DNA from: Odontocerum albicorne
Lineage: Eukaryota; Arthropoda; Insecta; Trichoptera; Odontoceridae
Assembly (NCBI GenBank): GCA_949825065.1
Contig: OX463859.1
Coordinates: 11,681,606 to 11,745,605 of the forward strand
DNA: 64,000 nt
Reading direction: 5' to 3'
Part shown: in pieces, positions 1-11,362 of the stretch
Layout of the letters: every line of letters starts with the position of its first letter
How positions within the stretch are numbered: position 1 is the stretch's first letter
Position numbers and translations under genes: made by a program
Notes under the pieces: generated by a model
Database searches by the model: none
Seen by the model: the letters and a program-made list of their open reading frames with translations, nothing else
What the model was told of the DNA's origin: nothing

Positions 1-570
1 TAAACTATAGTATTTATTTATAAATTGCTTTTGAAAATTCATGGATATTATGTACCAAATAAATTACAGTATTAACATGTTTCTAGGCTTTTATATGTTC
101 TGGCACGTGAAAAAAGGACTATGATTTCCTTTACAACAGTTGTCTGGAACTTTACCCACCATGTAAGCGAGGTACGCCTGAATTTAATAGTCACATTAAT
201 AAAATACATTGAAAAATAATTAAATACATTACAAATTATAACCAGAATAGTAAAATAATATTTTTAAATGGCAACTCTTTTCAGGTATATGATAAGAATA
301 ATTGCTTGAAGCTATATTTAGACAGTAAATTATTTTATATAGGCGTTGATATTTTAGCCCATTAGCTGCATTTAACACGATGTGCTTACTTTGCTCCTTT
401 AGTTGATGTGTTCAAGGCATTTGTGACCAATGTTCTCTCGAATTTTTTAACTTGCTGCATGGAATAAAATATTTCTGAGTAGCATAGTTTTAATTTTGTG
501 TACTGTAAAATAATTTACTTCTTCAAATGTTTTGAGGCTTTCACGGCTCTTCATACCGGTTGTAAAAGGT
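1..570. other. No recognisable feature
   Basis: AT-rich sequence with no coding exon, RNA gene or repeat family that I can recognise. Confidence 0.5.
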
Positions 571-996
571 CTGTACCACGTGGTTTAACTTATAATGCCG
601 ATATTCTAACAATGTTACAGTTTTCATCTTCAGGCCTTATTTATGGTTAACTTTAACATAAATATAGCGGAGTTTCAACCATAATGTGAGTGCATAGTTC
701 CGTCTCATCACAGAAGAACAAGCATGCAGCTTCCACAAATATTGAAGTTATTGTTTATTGATAATAATTTAACACTTGTGTAAGCCGCGTGTTTGTCTTC
801 CTGTGGTGGGACAGAACCATGAGCTCACGAACCAGGATGGACCAATGTACTCACATTACAGTCGAAGCTCTGCTGTAGACTTTCCAGTATCTAGTGTGAA
901 TGCACTTATGGCGAAGTTGATATCGAACAAGTCCTGAAGGTGAAAACTGCAACATTTTTTAAACGTCGGCATAATAAGTCAAACCACATGGTACAG
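571..996. repeat. Foldback (inverted-repeat) element
   Basis: An arm at about 571-634 (begins CTGTACCACGTGGTTTAAC) is the imperfect reverse complement of 932-996, giving roughly 64-bp arms around a 300-bp unrelated centre. No target duplication is clear and no coding sequence is seen. A weakly similar stretch (GTGGTTTGGTTTATGATGC) lies near 17132, so this may be a dispersed foldback MITE. Superfamily not assigned. Confidence 0.6.
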
Positions 997-1566
997 CACT
1001 CGAAAGATCATACAAAACTGATTCAGAGTTATTCATTACTCAAAATAAAATACATGACATTAGATAGTTGAAAGCGAGTTGATCGGCACACTGTTGTTCA
1101 GTTAGTCCACGTCGAAAATCATAAAAAATCATCCCACGAAAATGTTCACGATTTAATTACATTTTTGACCGAGATGAATTTTTCAAGCCACTGTAAACAA
1201 CACAAATAACACTCGTATGACAAAACTTTCTGAGCATCTATACCACTAAAAACGTCAAACTTTACGATGCTGATGTCAGATTTGACGTATCTACACTGGT
1301 GTTGCCATATCTTAACTATAAATAATATGCCTTAACTATAAATAACGTATTTAAATAATCTAAGAAAAAAATTATGACATAGTCATTTAAAAAAACCTAA
1401 CATGGAGCCGATATACAAAAAATTCAACCAACCAGTTTTTTTTAAATTACTTTAAACGTGAAATGAAAACACGCTTCTTTTATGAAATTATTATTTCAAA
1501 CCTGATAAATGTGTGATGTATTGTTCAATGAAGCTTTAGAAATATTAAATTTATTGTAAGCCCATA
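997..1566. other. No recognisable feature
   Basis: AT-rich spacer between the foldback element and the Tigger-like end; nothing supported. Confidence 0.4.
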
Positions 1567-1927
1567 TAGTAGTCCCCAGTTATCCGCAGGGGATAGGTTT
1601 CATACCCTTCCCCGCAGATGGCGAAATCTGCAAATAATAGCAAACTCCTTTTAAATTACCGTATACCGATTCTAGATAGCTGTTTTCAATAACTACGTTG
1701 ATCCTCTCACCCGTTTTCTTCTAACTTTTGCAAGTTGATTTGCAACAGCAAAACTAGCACAAATTTCTATCTCTTTTTTAAGCAATTCTTGAATAGAAGA
1801 TTCGTTACTACTATAGATTCTAGTAATGGCAACGACTCTTTATACTAAGTCAAGAATTTTTAGCTTTTTACTTATTACAAGCACTTTTAAAAGGTCAACT
1901 TTATAGTCAACGTCACCAGCATCACTA

Positions 1928-3180
1928 ACACATCGATCAATAAGTCCCGGGACTAACTAACAGATGGCGCCTCTAATAACAAATCCATACCATTTTCAGT
2001 TAGTACCAACCTTTAGAAGTTACATGTCAAACATTCATGACATTCCGACATTGTGTCATTGAGTTAGTGGTTTTAGTGACGCTACTTTTGCTATTTTCAA
2101 AACAATAGAAAAAACCGAATTTCATGTTGATAAAACATTGCTTTTTAATTGGAAAAAATACCGTTCAAACTCAGCGATGGCTTGAAATATGTTATCCAGG
2201 CTCTGCTCCGTTGAAAACAACCATTTGTCGGTGGTATACTGATTTCAAACACGGTCGTACAGACACAAATGATGCTGAACGCTCTGGTCATCCAAATGAG
2301 GCTGTTACACCAGAAAACAAAAAAAAAACTCAAAATCGTGATGGAAAATCGCAAAGTAAAGTTGCGTGAGATAGCTGACATCCTGAAGATATCATTTGGT
2401 AGTGTTTACACTATTTTGCATGAACGTTTGGTAATGAAAAAGCTTTTTTCACAATGGAACAGAAACAACAACGCATCGATGATTCAGAGTGCTGTTTGGC
2501 ACTGTTTACACAAAATAAACAGGAGTTTTTGCGTCGGTATGTGACAATGGATGAAACCTGGATTCACCGGAATCAAATCGGCAGTCAGCTGAGTTGAGCA
2601 GCCGGTGACAGTCATCCGAAGCGACCAAAAACTCAACAGTCGGCCGGTAAGGTTATGGCCTCCGTATTTTGGGATGCGCATGGTATAATATTCATCGATA
2701 ACCTTGAAAAGGGAAAAACCATCAATAGCGAATATTACATAGCATTATTGAAGCGTTTGAAGGCAGAAATTGCAAAAAAGCAGCCCCATATGAAGAAGAA
2801 AAAAGTTCTCTTTCATCAGGACAATACACCGTGTCACAAGTCTATGGTAATGATGGCCAAATTGCATGAGTTGAACTTCGAATTGCTTCCGCACCCACTG
2901 TATTCTGCAGATTTGGCCCCCAGCGACTATTGGCTGTTCGCAGACCTCAAAAAGATGCTCCAGGGAAAGAGATTTGGCTCCAATGAAGAAGTGATTGCCG
3001 AAACTAACGCCTATTTTGAAACCAAAGATAAATCGTTCTACACGGCTGGCATAGAAAAGTTAGGAAAGCGTTGGAATGAATGTATCACTCTTGAAGGAGA
3101 CTATGTTGATGAATAAAGAAGAATTTTGGCAAACAAATGTTGTTTTAGTAGTTAGTCCCGGGACTTATTGATCTATGTGT
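1928..3180 (+). mobile_element. Mariner element, full length but inactive
   Basis: Terminal inverted repeats of about 30 bp (ACACATCGATCAATAAGTCC at the left, nearly identical inverted at the right) are flanked by TA at 1926-1927 and 3181-3182. The 1253-bp length and a broken D,D34D transposase identify a mariner. It is inserted inside the Tigger-like element, so it is the younger of the two. Confidence 0.92.
2107..3116 (+). pseudogene. Broken mariner transposase
   Basis: DNA-binding part: helix-turn-helix segments read as WLEICYPGSAPLKTTICRWY and then, in another frame, KVKLREIADILKISFGSVYT. Catalytic part (2655-3116): HQDN supplies one catalytic Asp and APSDYWLF the last, with 34 residues between them as in mariner D,D34D. 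The expected start codon reads ATA. There are frameshifts near the N terminus, in the A-run near 2325 and around 2440-2650, plus a stop near 2595. It cannot encode an active enzyme. Confidence 0.92.
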
Positions 3181-3463
3181 TAGTCTTGCATTTCATAAGC
3201 ATTATTACAGTAAATAAAGGTTATTTCAACATAACCACTGAGATACGGGGAACAATGTGATCACAGCAAAATATGGACTGTGACTGATCACATTGGTGAC
3301 TTACGATCACGTCGATCGCTATGAAAAATTGGTATTGATTTTTTTTATAACAAGGTGAATCTTTGGGTATTTGGTAGGTCTGCCTACATCATTGGTGGTA
3401 CTGAATCGGCGCGAGATTTAGAAAATTCACGAAAGGTCAATTATTGATAACAAGGGACTACTG

Positions 3464-4240
3464 TGTTTATACATTTAACATAAACCTTATCTTATATTCT
3501 ATCCAGATTGGTTCTTCTTGTTCATATCCTATAGTTCTGCTTTGTTAGTTCTCTGAAGTCCTTTCACTTTGAGCACTCTTCTTTCGTATAATAGTAGGAT
3601 TGAACTGGAAGAGACAGATTGAGTAGTCTAAATGGTGCATATTTCACTTATATACTCAGTTATCTGCACTGCTGCAGTCACAAAGTAGCAATTCATTTAG
3701 ACCTCACACATATCGTGGACTCAAACTAGGTAACTCAAAATTCTCTATTCTGAGAAAATGGCGTTCTTAGTTTCGAGGTCCTTTTGTCTGGTAACTCCTC
3801 TTTAATGATGAGGTATCGCGCTAATATTTTTTATGAAACTAATAAAGGAGATTTCAATAGATCGTAAGGTGTAAGTTATGGGAGCTTCAGATATCTACTT
3901 TAAGCATTTTTTTGTTTCCACGATTACGACTTACCTAATTATGAAAATGCTAAATAACTCAGTTGTGAAATAATATTTTAAGATACCCATTTATAGCATT
4001 GGAAAACCCCTGCGATAAGCAATCCATCGATGTAAAAAACTCACAACTGCCAAATTTCGAGTTACCTAGTTTTAGTATTGAGCCCACGATATTAAACACG
4101 CAACAAGACTGGCTGGAAAACTAAGTACAGTTTAATAACTTCTCCATGGAGCTGAAATTATAGTTGTTTCTTTGTTTAATCTAAGATTAGGTCTTTATTT
4201 TTCAACCGGCTTGGAGGAAAAATTGTCCAGGGCGCTCTAA
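3464..4240. other. No recognisable feature
   Basis: About 0.8 kb of AT-rich sequence without supported genes or repeats. Confidence 0.4.
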
Positions 4241-4740
4241 GGCCTCGGCCACACAGGAAGGAGCCTCGCTTGATGCTTAGAGCTATGTTGCGAGTTAGGC
4301 GACATATTCTAGCGAACCAACGTACCACATACTATCGCAGTGGCCACACTGCACACTTCGCGCCACGTTGCATGACGATTAGTCATCGAGTGAATCTCCT
4401 AGCGAACAGACGCGTTGGTTAATTTACAAAATGGCGGAAGTTTTAATAACAGCTGTGTATAAAAGGGAGCCTTTGTGGAACTCATCGAGCAAATTATAGA
4501 AAAATGTACCTGTAATAAAATCACTTTGGAATGAAGTTGCACAGAAAGTAAATAAAGATGGTAGTTATAATGAAATTGGTAAGTTTTGAGAGTGACATCG
4601 TGTGTTGACTCAACCGCTCCCAACTGTCAAATGAATTTGTGCATAGCACTTTGGTGTGGCTAGGCATGAAGTCACCTAGTATATGAGTCACGTAAAATCT
4701 AGCTTAGCACCTAACGAAGCATTTTGGTGTGACCTCGGCC
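4241..4740 (+). mobile_element. PIF/Harbinger-type MITE with MADF exon, copy 1
   Basis: A 500-bp element with inverted termini GGCCTCGGCCACAC / GTGTGACCTCGGCC, flanked by direct TAA at 4238-4240 and 4741-4743. A TWA duplication is typical of PIF/Harbinger. From ATG at 4431 it reads a partial MADF domain ([15 protein letters not shown]) but has a TAG stop after 24 codons. Three other copies lie in this window at 13574, 18847 and 28961. Confidence 0.85.
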
Positions 4741-5027
4741 TAAATGATTTGTGCGGCAATCTAAGCTGATAATTCGTATCATCTTATTTTTTATTTTTGA
4801 ACATCACATAGGAAGACCTCCATGGCCTAATTCGTAGCATGCTTGACTTTCATTAGTGGGTTTCGGATTAAATTCTAGTTAGTCCTGAAACAATATTCAC
4901 ATGAGCCGAGTACGTATACGAGTGTTGTTGAGTCTTCACATAGAGCAATATTGCTAACACATGCAATGATAAACTGCGAGTTCAGTGCCTACTCCAGTTG
5001 TAAGCCCGAAGTCTCAATTACTGGTGT

Positions 5028-5304
5028 TTAACCCTTTTAATCCCACGGGGCCGATTATCGGACCCAACTGGTGTATGCGAAAAATCTCACGGGGCTGATC
5101 ATTGGCTTCAAAGTTTTCATACAAGTTTTTATGTTGAATAAAAAAATATTTTTTGTATGAAATATGAAAATTACTTATTATTATACACTCTACAGGGAGG
5201 TCTCCACAAAAAAATAGGTTTTAAAACTAAATATACATAACTGAGATAAGAAATAAAAAATTTCACACATTTTATGCAAAATATGCTGGGATTAAAAGGG
5301 TTAA
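5028..5304. mobile_element. piggyBac-like MITE (277 bp)
   Basis: Begins TTAACCCTTTTAATCCCA and ends with its inverted form (TGGGATTAAAAGGGTTAA), so the termini match over about 18 bp and carry the TTAA expected of piggyBac-type insertion. The interior is AT-rich with no coding capacity. GGGGCCGAT and GGGGCTGAT form a short internal repeat. Confidence 0.85.
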
Positions 5305-5389
5305 GACAATGGTCTAAAATATATCTGGATTATCAATTCGGATATTTTGAAGGGTGCCATACAAAATAAGGTTTTTTTTTTCTAATGTG

Positions 5390-5640
5390 TAGATCAGTTA
5401 TGGAGAGCGAAGAAGAGGCAAACCAAGGTAAGAGTGGAAGAAATACAGACATTTTAACTGAAGGAAAGTTAAGAAGAGTATAAGGAACAGAGGAGTAACG
5501 ATGAGATGTATGGATGTGGACGATGCGACAGCTGTGTGCACAGAAAGGCGAGCAATCTTTCGTCTCGGCCTTCACTAAAAAGTACATGGCATAATAGTGC
5601 ATTATTAGCAGTGTGTCACAATTTTGTGTAAAATTCATCT
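5390..5640 (+). pseudogene. LINE reverse transcriptase C-terminal remnant
   Basis: Related by sequence to the repeats at 42240-42640 and 35240-35665. It keeps the 3' part of a non-LTR retrotransposon ORF, including the ATGTATGGATGTGGACGATG segment and the tail after it. It is short, frameshifted and not coding now. Confidence 0.6.
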
Positions 5641-5689
5641 AGAGTAATATGTGGAGACCGTAAATAATGGCAGCAACGACCATTATTTA

Positions 5690-6115
5690 TGAAACAGCGT
5701 TATTAAATACCTCATTAGTAATGACTTACATCCCATCACACCATTTCCCTGTCGAGGTAGTCAGACAAAGGAGTACCAAACTTTCCTATCACATCCTTCA
5801 CCTCTTCTATATTCATATAACTCAATCAACTACTACGATTTCTCTGACTTTTTACAGCTCTATATGATTCGTTGTTTTATTATTCTTATTTTACATTTCC
5901 TTCTTTCAAAATATCACTTACATGATCCAACTATACTTTTCTTAGTCTTCCTCTACCACGCCTTCCACTCACAATTGCGCTATATATTTGTTTTGGAAGT
6001 CTTTCATTCCTTCTATACGCCCAAACAATCTCAGACTGGTCTTCTTCATCTTACTCAACACTTCAGTCTTAAGTTCACATTCATCTCTAATCACTAATGA
6101 CTTAATTTTCATTCA
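5690..6115 (-). pseudogene. LINE (RTE/CR1-type) C-terminal remnant
   Basis: The reverse complement of the 3' LINE module best preserved at 39400-40098. Recognisable blocks are the codons for Leu-Lys-Thr-Glu-Val-Leu-Ser-Lys-Met-Lys-Lys and the downstream CMDVEE-like tail. Many indels; no open frame remains. Confidence 0.65.
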
Positions 6116-6365
6116 TTCATTTATATGGTAACCCTTCGACAAATTCGAATTGGTGATTTGGAAATATAAAAGAACGTGACCAGGAGGCATTATCATCAGC
6201 CAAATTAATTGAGTTTTCGTATAGAACCATTGGAGTAGTCACAGAACTCATGGTTCGTACGATTTTGGAATACTACCCTGCAACAACACTCGCACACATC
6301 TAGTATGCGCAAGTATTGTTACTAGGCGAACTCTGTTACCAGACTAATACCTTTTTATTTGAATT

Positions 6366-6545
6366 TTTTGTGGGTCTCATCGGGATTCGGACTCGAAACC
6401 CCTGGGTGAAAGTAAAACATCTCACCAACTAGGTAACAGAGGTCATCTACTAGGCTACGAAGGTAGTGACTTGACTGACGACCTTCATGCCCTAGTTGGT
6501 AAGACCGACCAGAACATTGCCGGTTCGATTCCTTGCAGGAAAAAA
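6366..6545. mobile_element. Two tRNA-derived SINE heads in opposite orientation
   Basis: A minus-strand SINE head (6366-6450, inverted B box GATTCGGACTCGAAACC and A box CCAACTAGGTAAC) is followed at 6473-6545 by a plus-strand head (CCTAGTTGGTAAGACC, then GGTTCGATTCC). This makes an imperfect inverted pair. Both lack the usual 3' body. Confidence 0.7.
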
Positions 6546-6881
6546 GGACAAGTAGTAAATGGAATGTATGTACGATCGTAAATGGGATGATTTCTCGAAA
6601 AAAATAAAAAATAAATAAAATATAAAAAATTATATTTTTAGGATAATTTGACTTGAAAACATTTAAATTATTAAATTTACACGTGTAAAATATTTAGAGT
6701 TAGGAATTAAAATACATACAATTAGAGTTTTCTATCGTTCAATTCACGTGAGAAATAATGTGACCTGAAAAAGAAACTGGTGTTTGATTTTATTTATACA
6801 TTTTAGAATGTAACTTATTTATTTTCATAAGAAAATTACTTCTTGACTAACAGTTCAATGTGGATTATAATTATTTTTATA
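6546..6881. other. No recognisable feature
   Basis: AT-rich spacer of 336 bp. Confidence 0.4.
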
Positions 6882-8037
6882 CAATAGTCCTCCCTTAGCC
6901 ATGGTTTAAGTTAAACGTGTTGAAATCGTGATTCAAAAATATTAAATAGACAATTCCACCCTATCATCAGGTCAATAGTAGCTTTGTCACAATGCCTCCA
7001 TCAGTGGTTTTTGAGCTATGAAACAGATTAGGGAATTATTTTTGGTTTTGCAAAGGAAGATTAAAAAAATAACACCACTAAGGTCCAAAAGTTTTCGGTT
7101 TGAAAAAGTTAGTGTATGAACGGATACCACGTCGGTCACACATATTGTTTGGTCAGACGATGTTACAGTTAACATTTGATACTTCAATCCTTAGAAATAT
7201 GTTAACTAGAGCCAATAAAAGATTGGTTGTTACAATGTATGCTGAAATTTTAAAAGTTTAATATTGCACGGTTTTTAAGATTCTTTCGTATGAAGAACAC
7301 GTTAAGATGCTATCTATGGAGACGATCCTCGGTAGACAACATCTGAACATCGTCTTCTTTTGGTAGAAACTTGATAATTGCGCAATATAAAATGTTTTAA
7401 CATTTCAAAATATAACGAAACAACACGTCTTCTATCGGTTTTAGTTGGTGCATACTACTGAGTGTAGAGGTGTCAAATTTTAACTATAACAGCGCCTACC
7501 CATGCGAAGGTCGTAGCTGGCATAGGCATCTGTCCATACATGGTTTAACGTGTTAAGGGTGGAAACTTTTAACACTTAGTGGTACAGATAAGTTTTTGTG
7601 AATTCTGAATACCGAAAAGCTGTTACTTTCGACACACAGTGGCTCAGGTTTTTAAAATAATTTTTTTACATTTGTAATGTATCGTAGGTTACGGAAAAAT
7701 ATTTCGTGACCATTTAAAATGTGAACTGACCTTATTTTGGGTCGAGATCCATAGGTTAACAAACTATAACGTATGTCATATATATCACAGCCATTATCAT
7801 CATATCATAACAAGAAGAAGTGAGGTGAGTACAGTGCAATAGTATATTTTGAGAGAATGACCATATGCACATTACTTTTATTACAGTATATTGTTATAAT
7901 TGGTTTATTTTCTTATTAGTTATTGTTATTGATCTCTAACAGTGCTTAATTGAATATAGGGTACGGTACTATCCTTGATTTCAAGCCTACAGTGGTGGTC
8001 TTGGAACGTAGCGCACTTGGATAAGGGAGACCTACTG
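6882..8037 (+). mobile_element. Tigger1/MER2-like pogo element, internally decayed
   Basis: Starts CAATAGTCCTCCCTTAGCC and ends GGATAAGGGAGACCTACTG, which are pogo/Tigger termini, with TA on both sides (6880-6881, 8038-8039). The last 250 bp (CATTACTTTTATTACAG, TTATTAGTTATTGTTATTG, GGTACGGTACTATCC) closely follow the 3' region of the mammalian Tigger1/MER2 family as I remember it. The 5' end also has AAAATATTAAAT at the expected place. At 1156 bp, and with no readable transposase, it is a deleted relic. A second 3' end is at 15700-16031. Confidence 0.7.
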
Positions 8038-8191
8038 TATATACATTTAAGAATACAAAAATTATAAACAATATAAATTTACAACGTTTCACCAAGAGTA
8101 GCAATTTAATTGTAATATTGAATTCTTAAAAAAATTTCTTTTTTTTGATAATTTGAAAATCTAGTGACATTAATCTAACAGTAAAACATAC

Positions 8192-8398
8192 AGACATGTT
8201 TTTTATCATCCGTCTCCTGCTTAATGCCGAGAGCAAGATGGGGAAATTTCTTGATCATGAAATCCCTGAGGCGGGAGTCTGTCTTCTCCACCTGCTGCTT
8301 GAAGGCATACGCTACGTTAGCGTTGTCTATGCAGCGGACGCATATGCTATTGGGTAGTCCATCCTCCTCCGTCACCTTCACACTTAACCCTGAGAGCG
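8192..8398 (-). CDS. Exon of a ZAD-domain (zinc-finger-associated) protein
   Basis: The minus-strand frame reads VKVTEEDGLPNSICVRC, then NANVAYAFKQQVEKTDSRLR and DFMIKKFPHLALGIKQETDD. This is the second half of a ZAD domain: the DGLP-x-x-IC-x-x-C turn with two zinc-binding Cys, then the helix ending in D-x-x-LR. ZAD domains sit at the N terminus of insect C2H2 zinc-finger transcription factors and mediate dimerisation. A donor (T|GTATGT at 8191) is plausible. Acceptor candidates are TAG (exon from 8398), CAG in the MITE terminus (exon from about 8389) or TTAAG at the insertion site (exon from about 8382). The first ZAD half and the zinc fingers are not found here; the fingers would lie to the left, off the window. 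Confidence 0.75.
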
Positions 8399-8626
8399 CT
8401 ACGAGAAAAAAATATAATTGTCTATCTAGTGCTGAGATATATTTACGATTCGGACGTTCGTGATAAATATTTATTTTAAACAACAAAAAAACAAATATTT
8501 TTACAACATAAATATATTTTAGAATATGTCCCCTTGTATTCTAAATGAATGATATTCAATTAAGAATACAAGGGTTGAACAAATTTCTTCCACTGCTATA
8601 GCAGTGCGCCGATCTCTCAGGGTTAA
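8384..8626. mobile_element. piggyBac-like MITE at the ZAD exon boundary (243 bp)
   Basis: Both ends carry TTAACCCTGAGAG as a 13-bp inverted repeat (8384-8396, and reversed at 8614-8626), so the element is bounded by TTAA at 8384-8387 and 8623-8626. The interior is AT-rich and non-coding. A small palindrome, CACTGCTATAGCAGTG, lies near the right end. Its left terminus touches the ZAD exon and supplies the present acceptor-side sequence. Confidence 0.8.
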
Positions 8627-8921
8627 TATACAGACATTGAAAATATATAAAAATAATATTAACTTTTATTTAAAAAATTAAATAAACCAAACAATTGAGT
8701 TACCAGTGTTTCCCAAACCTGAGTTAAATACTGAAAATTGGAAAATTGTAATTTGTTGAAATGATATAAAGATCATTCAACAATATATTTTTATTTGAAC
8801 TCTTTCTGGTTAACAATTCATCATGAACATCCTGCGGTAGTTGGGGAGGCCATGATGCAATTATTGCCATTTCCAAGAACATACACACGTAAAACAGGAT
8901 TTTCTGATCTTGCCTTCATAA

Positions 8922-9103
8922 GACGACCTCCGTGGCCTGGTGGTAAGACGCTTGTCTGCCGATCCGGAGGTTGCGGGTTCGATTCCCGCTGGAATCTAAA
9001 GTTTTTAAATGGAATTCCAGTCTGGTTTTCACTAAGGGCCCATTAAAACATCTTTCTGGTTGGTTGTAAGAGATTGTCACATGGCAATAAACTTGCCAGG
9101 TGA
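8922..9103 (+). mobile_element. tRNA-derived SINE (family 1)
   Basis: The head has a Pol III A box (GTGGCCTGGTGGTAAG) and a perfect B box (GGTTCGATTCCCGC). Then comes the family body (GGAATTCCAGTCTGGTTTTC, TTTCTGGTTGGTTG, CAATAAACTTGCCAGGT). The head resembles a tRNA-Arg-like promoter. The 3' tail seen in other copies (TGTACTGTATACAACG...) is lost here. Confidence 0.88.
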
Positions 9104-9357
9104 AAAAAAATAATTTAATTGTTAGCTGAATACTAAGTGAAATGTGTTCGGTCTCCGATTGTTCCAATTTTGTAGAACTAGTAATTAAGATGGAGCAGTG
9201 ACATTTTTCTTGTTAACTGAAACCTTTGTGATGAGTTATTCAAAGGGAATAATTAACCAATCGTTTGCAGTTGCTAAAATATTTAAAATAAAGAGATTGC
9301 ATTAAACAAATTGTACACTTTCTTTTTTCTTTGACCGATCTTTCTTCATTTGTTATA

Positions 9358-10641
9358 TTAGGTAAAGCGAAAAGAAATGACAATTTTCATTAGGCGTCAC
9401 GTTGAAACCAGTTTGCCACCAGTTACCGTTGGGTTAATACGTCGTGGTTGGTATCGTTTTGAAGCTCTATTAATATCCTTTCTGTTTTGATATTTATTTT
9501 TGGTTTTGGTCTAAAGTACAAAACTGCAAAAGCCAGAGATTGAAGAGACACATTTGCGGTATTTTATGCTGTTTTTATTCGATAAAGGATTGAAGTCAAA
9601 ATAAGCTACCCAGACCATCTGCGATATCTATAGAGACATCTTGAATCTTCGGAAGTGCCAAAGATGGTTTCAAAAAATTGAAAGTTGTGAAAGGGAATCG
9701 AAGGACAAACCAAAAATAGGAAGACCTCTTAAAATCGATGATGACACTTTAAACTCATTAGTGAGGTCCGATCCGCGTAAAACTATCAAGGAATTGTCAC
9801 AAGATATCGGTTGTCCATGAACAATAGTGAAGAACTATTTGAAAAGGCTCGGAAAACAAAATAGACAAGGAATTTGGAAGCCGCACGAACTTTCTCCAAC
9901 GGCCATGGAACAACGAATAACAATCTGTTCATCTTCACTCTCCAGATATGAAACTGATCCGTTTCTTAGAAAAATTGTTACTGGGTATGAGAAGTGGGTC
10001 CTTCACACCAATCCGAGGAGAAAAAAAAACAAAAAACAATGGTTTTCGACGAATCAGGTACATCTGTCTACCCCTCAGCCGACATTGACTCTGAAAAACG
10101 TTTTCCTTTGTGTTTGGTGGGATATTTTGGAAGTTATTCATTATGAATTACTAAAACCTGGTCAGACTGTTACAGCAGATGTGTATTGTCCCCAATTCGA
10201 AAGATTAAAGGCAGAACTGCTTAAAAAATGATCAGTTTTAGTAAAGAATCAGAGAAGAATTCTACAACATGATAATGCAAAACCACACGCAGCAAGGATT
10301 ACGCAGGACAAAATAAGAGAGCTAGATTTAGAAGTTCTGCAGCATCCACCATATTCACCTGATATTGCACCTTTGGATTACCATCTTTTTAAGTCGATGG
10401 AACATTCGCTTCGAGATAAAAAATCTACGAGTGTCGAACAACTCCAAAATCACTTGGAGTCATATTTTACCGTAAAACCGCCAGAATTTTACGAATAAGG
10501 TATTAAAAAACTGCCTATTCTGTGGAGGAAGATCATCGGTAACAACGGTAATTATTTAACGGAATAATATTGTATAGTTTTTGTTTAAATCAATTTTTTG
10601 TCGCATCAAAAAAAATTGTCGTTTCTTTCCGCTTTACCTAA
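9358..10641 (+). mobile_element. Mariner element (TTAGGT termini), inactive
   Basis: Termini TTAGGTAAAGCGAAAAGAAA and its near-exact inverted copy at 10612-10641, each beside TA (9356-9357 and 10642-10643). The 1284-bp length fits a full mariner. The TTAGGT start resembles the group that includes human Hsmar1. The coding region has several in-frame stops. Confidence 0.92.
9545..10567 (+). pseudogene. Broken mariner transposase
   Basis: Reads mostly in one frame: HTH region (QRWFQKIESCERESKDKPK, IGRPLKIDDDTLNSLV), linker GIWKPHELSP, catalytic region (HDNAKPHAARITQDKI, then [15 protein letters not shown] [18 protein letters not shown]) and C-terminal KLPILWRKIIGNNGNYL. The first catalytic position reads VTGYEKW, so the D of the usual TGDEKW is replaced by Y. 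APSDYHLF reads APLDYHLF. Stops interrupt it near 9820, at 10229 and at about 10496. Not functional. Confidence 0.9.
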
Positions 10642-10789
10642 TATATGTTTTTTTCTGTGTAGTTAGTGTTTTACCTACATCAAGTAAAGAAGATTTTTTG
10701 ATAAGCGGTTTGGAATAATGAAAGAAACAGTTTGGAAAGCACTGAGCTAAATATGCTGAAACTCTCAATTTGGTTGATAAGATTTTAGA

Positions 10790-11042
10790 TTTTTTTTGAA
10801 GTTACATTCCAATACACTAAATTTATTTTTTTTAAGTAACATTCCAATACACTTAATTTATTTTTTTGAAGTTACATTCCAATACACTTAATTAATTTTT
10901 TTGAAGTTACATTCCAATACACTTAAATTTATTTTTTTGAAGTTACATTCCAACACACTTAATTTATTTTTTTGAAGTTACATTCCAATACACTTAATTT
11001 ATTTTTTTGAAGTTACATTCCAATACACTTAATTTAATTTAT
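10790..11042. repeat. 35-bp minisatellite, about 7 copies
   Basis: The unit GAAGTTACATTCCAATACAC plus a TTAATTTATTTTTTT-like linker repeats with starts near 10801, 10836, 10871, 10906, 10942, 10977 and 11012. The period is 35 bp (36 once). Copies are over 90% alike, suggesting recent or homogenised expansion. Confidence 0.95.
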
Positions 11043-11362
11043 AAATAATATTTGTTTTTCTAGCACTCGATTCATAATTTATTGTCCCATCAAAAAAACT
11101 TCTTTAATCTTATAAAAATTACAACTATTATTTATAATCCTGAATGTTAACCAGTAGAAGTAACACATCAATATCAAATATTTTTCAACATGTTTTGAGC
11201 CCAAAATACAACACAAATAAAAACACAAGGAAGAAATATTTCATGTCGTTAAAATATTTAACAATCAAATTAGCTTAAAACAATATTTTAAGTAAAATAA
11301 ACTGCTTACTATAACAAAAAAGATAAACAATCTGTTTTTTTTCTAAATAATAAACATGCTAC
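11043..11362. other. No recognisable feature
   Basis: 320 bp of AT-rich spacer, nothing supported. Confidence 0.4.

Larger units (their letters stand above)
1567..3463. mobile_element. Tigger/pogo-like non-autonomous element split by a mariner
   Basis: The left end (TAGTAGTCCCCAGTTATCCG) and right end (reading inward CAGTAGTCCCTTGTTATC) form pogo/Tigger-type terminal inverted repeats. The left flank is TA; the right flank is TG, probably a decayed TA. Without the nested mariner at 1928-3180 the element is about 640 bp and has no transposase. It resembles the termini of the elements at 6882-8037 and 15700-16031. Confidence 0.6.

Noticed and set aside
8922..8996. Functional tRNA gene at the head of the SINE
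   Set aside because: No acceptor stem, and the same head with the same body recurs many times, so it is a SINE.
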